Below are positions 1-7,721 of a stretch of 64,000 nt of DNA, one piece after another (the first letter of the stretch is position 1; each line of letters starts with the position of its first letter). The stretch is from Nocardioides gansuensis (lineage in GTDB: Bacteria > Actinomycetota > Actinomycetes > Propionibacteriales > Nocardioidaceae), in NCBI RefSeq assembly GCF_003076135.1, contig NZ_QDGZ01000009.1:1-64000 (forward strand). The letters run 5' to 3'. The position numbers and the translations under genes were made by a program. The notes under the pieces were generated by a model. The model was not told the origin of the DNA. It searched no databases and saw only the letters and a program-made list of their open reading frames with translations.

Positions 1-146
1 ACCAGCACCGGATCGAAGCGACTGGCGGGGTTTCGGGACGCCCTCGCGCGTCGCGGCATCGCGCCGCATCCCGACCCCGTCGCACGGATCCCCTTCTCGA
101 TCGCCAACGGGGCACGGGCCACCGAGGCCGAGCAGCTCATCAGCTT
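1..146 (+). pseudogene. LacI-family regulator fragment, cut by the window edge
   Basis: Frame 1 reads STGSKRLAGFRDALARRGI and continues through IPFSIANGARATEAEQLIS. This matches the effector-domain stretch of LacI regulators; compare STSRERRRGFTKAFAQQGI in the intact LacI at 9039-10046. The homology stops near base 146, before the conserved segment expected next (AVFCVNDLVAFG in the intact copy), and the frame runs on as an antisense-like shadow of the following gene. I read it as a truncated regulator. Its N-terminus lies outside the window, so whether it is otherwise intact is unknown. Confidence 0.5.
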
Positions 147-208
147 GAGGCCTCCCAGCTCTGAACACCGCCTGAGACTTCGAGCACCGAAACCGGAAGG
201 ACCACACC

Positions 209-1075
209 TTGCACTTCGAGACCCTCAAATGGGACGTCGACGAGAACGGCATCCTGACTCTGACCCTGTACCGCCCCGAACAACTCAACGCGTTCTCAGT
301 GACGATGGCGCACGAGTTGGAGCAGGCGTTCCGGACCGTGCGTGCCGACGACTCGGTCCGGGCAGTCATCGTGACCGGCGAAGGGCGCGCCTTCTGCGCC
401 GGCATGGATCTTTCAGCCGACGGGAACGTCTTCGGGCTCGACGAGGCGCTGAACCCGACCGCGGAAAACCTGCGGGACCGTCTGACCGAGGCACCGATCC
501 AGGACGGGGTGCGCGACGCAGGCGGGAAGGTAACTCTGGCCATCTTCGACTGCGACAAGCCCGTGATTGCAGCTATCAACGGCGCCGCAGTGGGTATCGG
601 TGCCACCATGACGCTTGCCATGGACATCCGCTTGGCGTCGACCCAGGCACGCATCGGGTTCGTGTTCGGGCGGCTCGGCATCGTCCCGGAGGCGGCATCT
701 TCGTTCTTCCTGCCTCGCATCGTCGGCATCCAGAACGCGCTCGAGCTCGTGTACGCCGCAGACATCCTTCAGGCCGAGCGAGCACACGAGGTCGGTCTCG
801 TCCGTTCGGTGCACGAACCTGACGACCTGCTGCCCGAGGCTCACCGACTGGCGTTGTCGTTCGTTCAGGGCCGCTCTAGTGCTGCCCTGGCGATGGCGCG
901 TCGACTCCTGTACGCCGGCGTCGGATCTTCGCACCCCCTTGAGGCACATCGTCGCGACAGCCTCGCGATGTGGCACGCCTCGGTCGGCGACGGCAAGGAA
1001 GGTGTCGCGGCATTCCTGGAAAAACGCGACCCTGTGTTCACTGGAACGGTCAGGGACGTCCCCGAGCTCGGCTGA
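209..1075 (+). CDS. Enoyl-CoA hydratase/isomerase (crotonase) family protein
   Basis: A 288-aa crotonase-fold protein, probably hydrating or isomerising an enoyl-CoA in the cytoplasm. The TTG start at 209 is chosen because GGAAGG lies at 195-200 and the product begins with the usual short strand (MHFETLKWD). The oxyanion-hole segments are AFCAGMD (61-67) and NGAAVGIGATMTLAMD (124-139). A glutamate sits in GIVPEAAS (E161), while the first catalytic Glu of classical hydratases (CEL motif) is replaced by AT. It is a close paralogue of the crotonase at 30042-30926; both end with the DGKEGVAAFLEKR signature. The exact substrate cannot be told from sequence. It stands alone, between a LacI fragment and an amidohydrolase pseudogene. 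Confidence 0.88.
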   Translation: MHFETLKWDVDENGILTLTLYRPEQLNAFSVTMAHELEQAFRTVRADDSVRAVIVTGEGRAFCAGMDLSADGNVFGLDEALNPTAENLRDRLTEAPIQDGVRDAGGKVTLAIFDCDKPVIAAINGAAVGIGATMTLAMDIRLASTQARIGFVFGRLGIVPEAASSFFLPRIVGIQNALELVYAADILQAERAHEVGLVRSVHEPDDLLPEAHRLALSFVQGRSSAALAMARRLLYAGVGSSHPLEAHRRDSLAMWHASVGDGKEGVAAFLEKRDPVFTGTVRDVPELG

Positions 1076-1113
1076 ACCTCACCAAGCGCAACGTCTGGTT
1101 AATGGATGGGGGC

Positions 1114-1654
1114 CTACAGTTGTCGCTCACCACTGATTGACCGGCACGCGCTTCTGGTTGAGGGCGGCGCGCCACCGAGATGGGCGCTGATGAGCATCAG
1201 ATCCGGGAATCGGCGGAGCAACCGGGCGATACCGTCGGGCCTAGGCGTCGTCGGGCAGCGGATCGTTGGGGTCGTAGTCACCGACCTGGACGTGGGCCTT
1301 GAAAAGTCGAGCACCGGCGTCGATCGCCCGGCGGCCCTCCTTACCGGCTCCCGGCTCCGGAAACAGGGTGGCCGAGGGAAGGCAGTCCGGGGTGCTGCGG
1401 CGAAGGTCGCACACAGTCGTTGAGCAAGTACACCATCCCCGGCTTGTGGGGATAGACGAGCGAGGTGAAGGCGCCGACGCCGAATCCGCAAAGGATCCGG
1501 ACGCGCTCGGCCCCGTGGACGCGGTAAGCGACCGGCCACGCACGCCGCCCTGCCAGCGGGCCCACCTGATGGAGGTAGGCCCAGACCTTGGCCAGATCCG
1601 TTCGGGCAGGAAGCGGGTGTGGATGTCGATCAATACGCACAGAACCCAGCCCAT
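1114..1654 (-). pseudogene. Amidohydrolase (amidohydrolase-2 family), multiply frameshifted
   Basis: Recognisable amidohydrolase pieces occur in order on the minus strand but in three different frames. First IDIHTRFLPERIW near 1630, then AKVWAYLHQVGPLAG and GFGVGAFTSLVYPHKPGM near 1590-1440. EGRRAIDAGARLFKAHVQVG follows near 1330-1270, and IARLLRRFPDLMLISAHLGG near 1220-1160. The metal-binding HxH motif at the start has become HTR. At least three frameshifts are needed to join the parts, so no functional enzyme can be made. This explains the otherwise empty stretch 1076-1735. Confidence 0.75.
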
Positions 1655-1735
1655 GCCACCGGGCCCGCACCTGCTCGGCTTCGTCGTCGAGGAGGAGCAC
1701 CTCACCTCGGTCCACGACGCCGCCGACCGCGTGGC

Positions 1736-2587
1736 TCACGAAGGGCGGCGCTCGACGAGCACACTCTGGTCGACGCGGCCGACCGGACCCGTGGCCGAGT
1801 GGAGAACCGCGCTGCTGGTAGCGATGCCGTCGGTGCCGACCGAGGTCTCGGCCTCGACCCCGAACCAACGCCCGGCCGGCGGTTGGTGCAGGTGCACGGT
1901 GAGGTCGGTGTTGAGGAACAGGAAGTGGTGGGGATCCAGTCGGGCACCCACACCGTTCGCCGTGTCCGCGACCGCGAGGAGCCGCTCCAAGGGCGTCGGC
2001 TCCTCACCCTCGACGAGCTGACAGGTGAGGTCGGCCCACAAGAGGGTCGGCTCGCCAGGCGCGTGGCCTTGGTGGGAGACCCGCCAGTCGAGGGCCCCGC
2101 CGAAACCTCCCTGTCGCCAGGAGACCGGGAGGACGTAGTCGAGCAGTCCCGCCGTCTCGGGAGCGGGCAACGGGCGCGACGGCGCCGCATCCCGGTTGAC
2201 GTCCGCCGTGTCCTGGGTCGCGAGGCGCCAGGCGGATCCACTGGCGACCCGTCGCCATCCCCCCTCCGGCATCTGCGCCTCAAGCTCGGCGCCGAGCAGC
2301 TGGATGCGTCGACCGGGCCGCAGCACGCGGGTGCTGACCCGCACGTCGGCGATCGGCACCGGGCCGAGCAGCTCGACGGTGATCCGAGCAAGCCGGGTGT
2401 CGGGGCGCTGCTCGCAGCGGTCGAGGGCGCGACCGAGCAAGGAGGCGATCGCGCCGCCGTGCTGCATCGGCCCCCAAGGCCCCTCCACACGGTCGGTGGA
2501 CTCGAAGGTCTCCACCGAGGTGGCCACATCGGCGTCGACGTCAGGCAGGCCCGCGGGCAGGGGCCGGTAGAACGGAACGTCTCCCAT
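1736..2587 (-). CDS. Acyl-CoA thioesterase-like protein (double hotdog, TesB/4HBT_3 type)
   Basis: A 283-aa protein with two hotdog-like halves. The first holds GPWGPMQHGGAIASLLGRAL followed by LARITVELLGPVPIADV. The second holds WADLTCQLVEGEEPTPLERL and DPHHFLFLNTDLTVHLHQPP. This layout is typical of thioesterase-superfamily proteins that hydrolyse acyl-CoA. The ATG at 2587 is preferred because GAGGAA lies six bases upstream; the open frame continues to 2722, but that extension is the tail of a different gene family (see 2588-2737). Probably a housekeeping or detoxifying thioesterase for the catabolic region. Confidence 0.75.
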   Translation of the reverse strand: MGDVPFYRPLPAGLPDVDADVATSVETFESTDRVEGPWGPMQHGGAIASLLGRALDRCEQRPDTRLARITVELLGPVPIADVRVSTRVLRPGRRIQLLGAELEAQMPEGGWRRVASGSAWRLATQDTADVNRDAAPSRPLPAPETAGLLDYVLPVSWRQGGFGGALDWRVSHQGHAPGEPTLLWADLTCQLVEGEEPTPLERLLAVADTANGVGARLDPHHFLFLNTDLTVHLHQPPAGRWFGVEAETSVGTDGIATSSAVLHSATGPVGRVDQSVLVERRPS

Positions 2588-2737
2588 ACGCGGTTCCTCG
2601 CTGTCCTTCGTTGTCAGGCCGCCCTTGGCCAGAGCGACGAGGTCGGCGTAGCGGAACATCTGCCCGCCGGCACCCCAGGTGCCGTCGGCATGCTCGTGGA
2701 TGAGCACCCAGACGCGCTCCATGGGATGGTCCAGCGG
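2588..2737 (-). pseudogene. C-terminal fragment of a 4-oxalocrotonate tautomerase-like protein
   Basis: Between an in-frame TGA (2738-2740) and the thioesterase start, the frame reads LDHPMERVWVLIHEHADGTW followed by GAGGQMFRYADLVALAKGG. The ERVxVLIHE...WGxGG pattern is the C-terminal half of 4-oxalocrotonate tautomerase-type small proteins. The N-terminal proline half is missing in this frame, so this is a remnant that now reads in frame into the thioesterase gene. An intact tautomerase of a different subfamily is at 29295-29786. Confidence 0.5.
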
Positions 2738-2793
2738 TCACGAGACACACGACCTCCGTCGTCATCGGCCGGGCACTCCGTGGCGGCGCGTCC

Positions 2794-2863
2794 GTACAGG
2801 TGTCGGGCGGGTTCCGCCTATGTCGTGACGCCACCCCCCTACGTTCGTTGTGACCTACACCAC
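2794..2863 (+). repeat. Copy A of a ~73-bp conserved regulatory element
   Basis: Reads GTACAGGTGTCGGGCGGGTT, then CCGCCTATGTCGTG, a non-conserved spacer, then CCTACGTTCGTTGTGACC and CACCAC. The same order of blocks occurs at 6793-6863 (+), 29930-30002 (-) and 32795-32867 (-), where it sits upstream of a gene in the same direction. Here no plus-strand gene follows, so this copy may have lost its gene or may act on the minus-strand thioesterase. No other gene-like signal is seen in 2738-2984. Confidence 0.6.
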
Positions 2864-2984
2864 GTCACGGTCCGAGAGCTGCTCGTGATGGTTCGCCCTC
2901 CGGACCGCTCCCCGTGGGCGATCGTGCAGCGGCGACGATGACGGCTTCAGACATGGCAGCCCCCTCGCAGGTCGAGAGGCAGGT

Positions 2985-4130
2985 TCAGAGGCCGAGGTCG
3001 CGGCCGATGAGTTCCTTCATGATTTCGTTGGAGCCGGCCCAGATCTTCGAGACGCGGGCGTCACGCCAGGCGCGCGCGACGCGGTACTCGTTCATGAAGC
3101 CGTAGCCGCCGTGCAGCTGCACGCAGTGGTCAAGGATTTCGTTCTGGACCTGGGAGGTCCACCACTTGGCCTTGGCGGCGTCCACCGCGGTGAGCTGCTT
3201 CCTGGTGTGCGCAAGCACGCACTGGTCGACGTAGGCCTGCGTCACGTCGGCCTGAGTGAAGAGCTCGGCCAGCAGGAACTTGTTGTGCTGGAAGGAACCG
3301 ATGCCCTGGCCGAAGGCCTTGCGGTCCTTGGTGTACTGCAGCGTCTCGAGGAGGATCTGCTGCGCGTGGGCGAGGTTGGAGATCGCACAGCCGAGCCGCT
3401 CCTGAGGCAGGTTCTGCATCATGTGGATGAAGCCGTGGTCGACCTCCCCGATGATGTCGTCGTCGGTGAGCCGGACCCCTTCGAAGAACAACTCGGCTGT
3501 GTCGGCCTCGTCCTGACCGACCTTGTCGAGCTTGCGACCGCGCGAGAACCCGGCGGCGGCGGTCTCGACGCCGAAGAGCGTGATGCCCTTGGCCCTCTTC
3601 TCCGGCGCCGTGCGGGCCGCGACCACCACGAGGTCGGCGGAGTAGCCGTTGGTGATGAACGTCTTGGAGCCGTTGAGGACCCACCCGTCGCCGTCGCGCA
3701 CCGCGGAGGTTTTGAGCGCGGCCAGGTCGGAGCCACCGGAGGGCTCGGTCATGCCGATGGCGGTGAGCAGCTCTCCAGACGCCACCCCCGGCAGCCAGCG
3801 CCGCCGCTGCTCCTCGGTGGTCAGCTCGACGAGGTACGGCGCCACGATGTCGGCGTGGATGCCCACGCACGAGGAAAGCGCCGCGTTGACCTTCGACAGC
3901 TCCTCCATCAGCACCGCGTTAAACCTGTAGTCACCCGCTCCAGAGCCGCCGTACTCCTCAGGCACCTCGAGGCCGAGGAAGCCCTGTTTGCCCGCCTCGA
4001 GCCAGAACTCCCGCGGCAGCGCCTTGTCGGCGGCGTGCTGCTCGACGTGCGGGACGACCGAGCGGTCGAGGAACTGACGGATCGAGGCGCGGAACGCCTC
4101 ATGGTCCTCGTCGTAGACCCTCCGCCGCAT
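2985..4130 (-). CDS. Acyl-CoA dehydrogenase, LCAD-like active-site arrangement
   Basis: A 381-aa FAD-dependent acyl-CoA dehydrogenase. The flavin-binding motifs are MTEPSGGSDLAALKT (127-141) and WVLNGSKTFITNG (150-162), followed by LHGGYGFMNEYRVARAWRD near the C-terminus. The MCAD catalytic Glu position is alanine (IWAGSNEIMKELIGRDLG). The base is probably E244 in NLPQERLG, the location used by long-chain acyl-CoA dehydrogenase, whose C-terminal motif (GTNEIMKELI) is also similar. AGGGGA lies five bases before the ATG. The promoter carries a 12-bp inverted repeat shared in part with the thiolase operon at 26688, suggesting joint control. Confidence 0.9.
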   Translation of the reverse strand: MRRRVYDEDHEAFRASIRQFLDRSVVPHVEQHAADKALPREFWLEAGKQGFLGLEVPEEYGGSGAGDYRFNAVLMEELSKVNAALSSCVGIHADIVAPYLVELTTEEQRRRWLPGVASGELLTAIGMTEPSGGSDLAALKTSAVRDGDGWVLNGSKTFITNGYSADLVVVAARTAPEKRAKGITLFGVETAAAGFSRGRKLDKVGQDEADTAELFFEGVRLTDDDIIGEVDHGFIHMMQNLPQERLGCAISNLAHAQQILLETLQYTKDRKAFGQGIGSFQHNKFLLAELFTQADVTQAYVDQCVLAHTRKQLTAVDAAKAKWWTSQVQNEILDHCVQLHGGYGFMNEYRVARAWRDARVSKIWAGSNEIMKELIGRDLGL

Positions 4131-4140
4131 CAGCGTCCCC

Positions 4141-4179
4141 TGATGACTAAGCGCATGCTTTGTATGGGCATGCGCTTAG
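4141..4179. promoter_or_regulatory. Inverted-repeat operator upstream of acyl-CoA dehydrogenase
   Basis: CTAAGCGCATGC (4147-4158) and GCATGCGCTTAG (4168-4179) form a perfect 12-bp inverted repeat with a 9-base spacer, directly upstream of the gene at 4130. The flanking string TGATGACTAAGCGC is identical at 26705-26718 before the thiolase operon. This is typical of a TetR- or FadR-type operator; the cognate regulator is not identified. Confidence 0.6.
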
Positions 4180-4379
4180 GTAACCTCAGTGATTCGAAGA
4201 CGTCAATGCACTTGTCGAGAGGTTCCTGATGGCGTCGGTCACAAGCAGCAGCGCGCACGCCCGGGAGTAGGGGCGACTAACACGCACTCGGCTGTTCGCG
4301 GCGTACGTCGAGCTGGCGCGGCTTCGCTGGGAGCTGCACCGGTAAAGGAATGACACAGAAGCGAGCCGAAAAGTGACAG

Positions 4380-5147
4380 TCACACCGTGGGCTGCTCCAC
4401 CCGCGAGACCACTCCAGCGTGTTGGTCGCCTCCCCTGGCGGACTGCCTTTGGCCGGAGAACGTTTGCGGCCTCACGAGCGGTCGGCCCGGGGCATCTCTG
4501 CCTCTCTCCCCCACGCCTGGATACGAGCGCCCGATGTCGGCGGTCCTTAACGAGGCTGGCAGGACCACGACGATCGGCTCAGCACTGGAACGAGCTTCCA
4601 CGAACGTGCTGCGCACGGTCGTGAGTGCAGCGTCGATCGCCAGCTGCGGGTCCAGCGCTTCACCTCGGAGCCAACGCCGCAGCACCCTGTTGTGCGCTGT
4701 CACGAGACTGGCCGCCAGCAGCTCGGCGCTTAACTGCCCTTCCTCCGACTCCGGGAACAGCGTTGCCAGGTGCTTGTTGAAGAGACGTTCGTAGCGCGAC
4801 ACGACGACCAGTTCGCGTTCCCTCAGCGCAGGACTTTCGACGTGAGGTGGTAGCGATCGCGGGCTCTTTCTCCTTCTGCCACGTAGTGAAAATGGACCAT
4901 GCGGACCGTGTCGGAGACCGCTGCGAGCATCGAGGAGTCGGACGACGCCTGCAGGCGCGCCCCGGCTCGCGCGAGGAGCGTGTCATGGTCAGGAAAGATC
5001 ACTGACTCCTTCGAGCCGAACGCCCGGAAGAACGTCGAGCGACTCACCCCGGCCGCCGCCACGATCTCTTCGACGCTGGTGACTTCGTAGCCTCGTTCAC
5101 CGAACAGACGGAAGGCCGCATCTTGGATCGCGTCGCTGATGTCACTC
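4380..5147 (-). pseudogene. TetR-family regulator, frameshifted
   Basis: Minus-strand translation gives a TetR N-terminal domain (AIQDAAFRLFGERGYEVTSV, then AAAGVSRSTFFRAFGSKESV) that ends at a TGA near 4820 after SKVLR. The C-terminal ligand domain resumes in another frame as LRERELVVVSRYERLFNKHL and continues LAASLVTAHNRVLRRWLRGE. A one-base shift joins them. The first frame also lacks a usable start codon between its upstream stop and the HTH, pointing to a second lesion. Either a dead regulator or a sequencing error; reads over 4815-4825 would decide. Confidence 0.65.
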
Positions 5148-5173
5148 GCAGCGTCATTGTCTCGGACTGCACC

Positions 5174-5190
5174 TCAATGTCATAGATTGA
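5174..5190. promoter_or_regulatory. Palindrome upstream of the broken tetR
   Basis: TCAAT-GTCATAG-ATTGA is a perfect 5-7-5 palindrome in the region upstream of the broken TetR gene. Nearby the string TGTC recurs (in ATTGTC, AATGTC and AGTGTC). It is probably the old autoregulatory operator of that regulator. Confidence 0.35.
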
Positions 5191-5237
5191 TACTCAGTGT
5201 CACCACGAACACCGTGTCACCTCATCAGGAGCGCCGT

Positions 5238-5579
5238 ATGAACACGTCCGCCAAGCGTGAGTGGCTCGACTCGCATGCTGACTGCCACGACTGCTCCGTT
5301 GCTCCGCCGTCAGGGCCCTGGTTCGTTGCAGCCTCCCACCGCGGCAGGGCCGTCGGTGGGGCAAGCAACGCTTCCGTTCCGTGGGGAACTCAACACGCTA
5401 AACAGATGGGCTCCCCTTGGACTGCGTGCGGGCTCCCAGCGCTCAGCTGGCCGATCTTTCACCACATGCGCTTTGGTGGAAGGCAGGACGACACGTGCGT
5501 CGAGTGCGAGCACATTGTGGCCCGCCTGCAATCGCAGGTGTTCCGAGGGGCGCATGGACGGGCCGCATCGAGCGCCTGA
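5238..5579 (+). CDS. Small hypothetical protein with a CGLPA...CxxC motif
   Basis: A 113-aa reading frame with AGGAG at 5227-5231 and a seven-base spacing to the ATG. The C-terminal half holds WTACGLPALSWPIFHHMRFG and then DDTCVECEHIV, giving one Cys plus a CxxC pair that could bind a metal. Short actinobacterial proteins of unknown function with the same ACGLPA...W...F...CxxC layout are familiar to me, but I cannot name a function. Third-position GC is lower than in the neighbours. Moderate confidence that it is translated. Confidence 0.5.
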   Translation: MNTSAKREWLDSHADCHDCSVAPPSGPWFVAASHRGRAVGGASNASVPWGTQHAKQMGSPWTACGLPALSWPIFHHMRFGGRQDDTCVECEHIVARLQSQVFRGAHGRAASSA

Positions 5580-5681
5580 CCCTGACGTTACGACGCCGGC
5601 GGCGGCGATCACGTGACATAGACCACCCTTGCTCGGCAAGGGCCGGGGAATAGCTCGCCCTGTGCCCTCGTTGGGCCTGCT

Positions 5682-6815
5682 GTGCATGATTACGTATTCA
5701 CGCCTTTGACCGTTGGCGCAGTCGCCGCCCGGAACCGGGTCTTCCTGGCCCCGCTGACCCGGATGCGCGCGACGCAGCCCGGCGACGTACCCAACGACCT
5801 GATGAGGGAGTACTACGTCCAGCGGGCGAGTGCCGGCCTCCTGTTCAGCGAGGGCACCCAGATCTCGCCGCAGGGCAAGGGCTACATGGACACGCCGGGC
5901 ATCCACAGCGCTCAGCAGGTCGCGGGCTGGCGCCGAATCACCGAGGGCGTGCACGAGGCGGGTGGCCAGATCGTCGCCCAGCTCTGGCACACCGGGCGGG
6001 TCTCGCACGAGTCGCTGCACGACGGCGAGCTGCCCGTGTCGGCCTCCGCGCTCCCATACGACAACCGCACCACGGTCAGGGGCGCTGACGGCCGACCGGA
6101 GCGGGTCGCCTGCCCGACGCCTCGGGCACTCACCGTTGATGAGATCGCGGGCGTCGTCGAGGACTTCCGTGCTGCCACCCGCAACGCGCGCTCGGCTGGT
6201 TTCGACCTGGTCGAGATCCACGCAGCCCACGGCTACCTGCTGCACCAGTTCATGAGCGGGGAGAGCAACCACCGCGTGGATGTGTACGGCGGGTCCCTCG
6301 TCAACCGTGCCCGACTCACCCTCGAGGTGCTCGACGCCGTCATCGACGAGTGGGACGCCGACCACGTCGGCGTCCGCATCTCGCCGCTGGGCACGTTCAA
6401 CGGCCTCGACGACAGCGCCGGACAGCCGATGGGCCTGCATCTCGCTGCTGAGTTCGCCCGGCGTGGCATCGCGTTCTTGCACCTGTCCGAGCCGGACTGG
6501 GTTGGCGGTCCGGAGCTGGACGAGGACTTCCGCAAGCTGCTGCGTGAGGCCTTCCCGGGCATCATCGTGGGCGCCGGCAACTACACGGCCGAGAAGACAG
6601 CACGCCTGGTCGAGGCCGGTTACGTCGACGCCGCAGCGTTCGGCCGTCCGTTCATCGCGAACCCCGACCTGCCGCGCCGGTTCGCGATCGGTGCCGCGCT
6701 CAACGAGCCCGACCCGGCCACGTTCTACGGGGGAGACGCCCGCGGATACACGGACTATCCAGCACTCGAGGACGTCGGATCGCGTCGCTCCCGTACCGAT
6801 GTCCGGCAGGTTTGA
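5682..6815 (+). CDS. Old yellow enzyme family ene-reductase (NADH:flavin oxidoreductase)
   Basis: A 377-aa FMN-dependent TIM-barrel enzyme reducing activated C=C bonds (enones, nitro-esters or similar). It opens with FTPLTVGAVAARNRVFLAPL, the standard N-terminus. The active-site motif HAAHGYLLHQF gives H180, H183 and Y185, matching the His/His/Tyr triad of pentaerythritol-tetranitrate reductase-type members. Later motifs include VDVYGGSLVNRARLTLEVLD and the phosphate-binding IIVGAGNYT...AAFGRPFIANPDLP. The GTG at 5682 has only a weak ribosome site. A LacI-type operator overlaps its first codons, so expression may be leaderless and tied to the hydroxyacid module at 7.7-13.5 kb. Its stop codon lies inside repeat copy B. 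Confidence 0.88.
   Translation: MHDYVFTPLTVGAVAARNRVFLAPLTRMRATQPGDVPNDLMREYYVQRASAGLLFSEGTQISPQGKGYMDTPGIHSAQQVAGWRRITEGVHEAGGQIVAQLWHTGRVSHESLHDGELPVSASALPYDNRTTVRGADGRPERVACPTPRALTVDEIAGVVEDFRAATRNARSAGFDLVEIHAAHGYLLHQFMSGESNHRVDVYGGSLVNRARLTLEVLDAVIDEWDADHVGVRISPLGTFNGLDDSAGQPMGLHLAAEFARRGIAFLHLSEPDWVGGPELDEDFRKLLREAFPGIIVGAGNYTAEKTARLVEAGYVDAAAFGRPFIANPDLPRRFAIGAALNEPDPATFYGGDARGYTDYPALEDVGSRRSRTDVRQV
5687..5700. promoter_or_regulatory. Candidate LacI operator (site 1 of 3)
   Basis: TGATTACGTATTCA fits the palindrome TGNNTACGTANNCA and overlaps the first codons of the ene-reductase. The same pattern occurs at 10259-10272 and, with one mismatch, at 8966-8979 beside the lacI gene. Confidence 0.45.
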
Positions 6816-6863
6816 CCTACGTCGCTGTACGCGGCGCTCCTACGTTGGTGTGACCAGCACCAC
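6793..6863 (+). repeat. Copy B of the ~73-bp conserved regulatory element
   Basis: Contains GTACCGATGTCCGGCAGG, then TTGACCTACGTCGC, a 15-base variable spacer, then CTACGTTGGTGTGACC and AGCACCAC. It overlaps the stop codon of the ene-reductase and lies 110 bases before the secreted DUF302-like gene, reading in the same direction. The two CCTACGT half-sites are 23 bp apart, as in direct-repeat sites of AraC-type activators. Confidence 0.65.
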
Positions 6864-6973
6864 TTCGTGCGGGCGGTGCTCGACTAAGACCCTGCGGGGC
6901 TCGGACCGACCGCAGGCCGCTTGCCGCCCCGCACCGAGCCACTGTTACCCACTCGAAAATAGGCAGGTGTCGC

Positions 6974-7624
6974 ATGTTCAAATCCAAGAGAATTGTCGCC
7001 TTCGCAGCAGCTGGCATGGCAACAGCCATGATCTCGGTCGGCCTCATCGGCACTTCATCAACTGCCTTGCCCAGCGGTGACCCGGGGGGTTCGGCGGCTT
7101 CATCGAAGGACATCGAGGTCACCACCTACGGCACCAAGCGGTACGAGATCGACACCCACGAGCGCTATGAGGACTTCGTGGCACGCTTCGAGACGGCAGT
7201 CCCGATGGTCTCGCCTGACCTCTGGATCGGTGCCGCGGATTGGGACGAGGTGGTGGCGAACACGACAGCCGCGGCCACCAACGGGTTCCTGATCTATGCG
7301 AAGTACACCCAGTGGCCATGGGCCAACATCAGCGGCACCACCGGTCTGGACAACAGGCGCGGCGCGATGTACCTGATGGGCAACCACGTCATCGCCGAGA
7401 CGATGTACCGATACAACCCCGGCGTCATGATCCACGCACCTCTTCGTCCCATGATCTTCGAGGACGAGCAGGGCGATGCCGTCTTCCTGATCGAACGGCC
7501 CAGCGACCAGTTCGCTGCGTACGGAGACAAGCGGATCGCCGAGGTCGGCCTCCTCCTGGACCGCAAGCTCGCCCGTCTGCTCGAAGTCCTCGAGGTTCCC
7601 GTGCCGTCCGGTCTCACGCGCTAG
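6974..7624 (+). CDS. Secreted DUF302-like protein
   Basis: A 216-aa protein with a clear export signal: MFKSKR, then a hydrophobic core (IVAFAAAGMATAMISVGLIG) and small residues up to about residue 33. The mature part ends with MIHAPLRPMIFEDEQGDAVF, LIERPSDQFAAYGD and a helix LLLDRKLARLLEVLEV, the order seen in DUF302 domains. No catalytic residues are evident; DUF302 proteins have no settled biochemical role. Probable export by Sec. It is preceded by repeat copy B, so it probably shares a regulator with the tautomerase and metallo-beta-lactamase-fold genes at 29.8 and 32.8 kb. Confidence 0.65.
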   Translation: MFKSKRIVAFAAAGMATAMISVGLIGTSSTALPSGDPGGSAASSKDIEVTTYGTKRYEIDTHERYEDFVARFETAVPMVSPDLWIGAADWDEVVANTTAAATNGFLIYAKYTQWPWANISGTTGLDNRRGAMYLMGNHVIAETMYRYNPGVMIHAPLRPMIFEDEQGDAVFLIERPSDQFAAYGDKRIAEVGLLLDRKLARLLEVLEVPVPSGLTR

Positions 7625-7721
7625 CCACGCCGTTCCTCCTTGCGCACGCGGGAACTCCTGGCCGGGGCCGCCATCCGTGAATGCCGGCGTCTGGCCAGGA
7701 GGCTCTCGTGCGCGAGGCGCT

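Noticed and set aside
5310..6482. A 390-codon minus-strand open frame
   Set aside because: Antisense of the ene-reductase and the small upstream gene; no motif.
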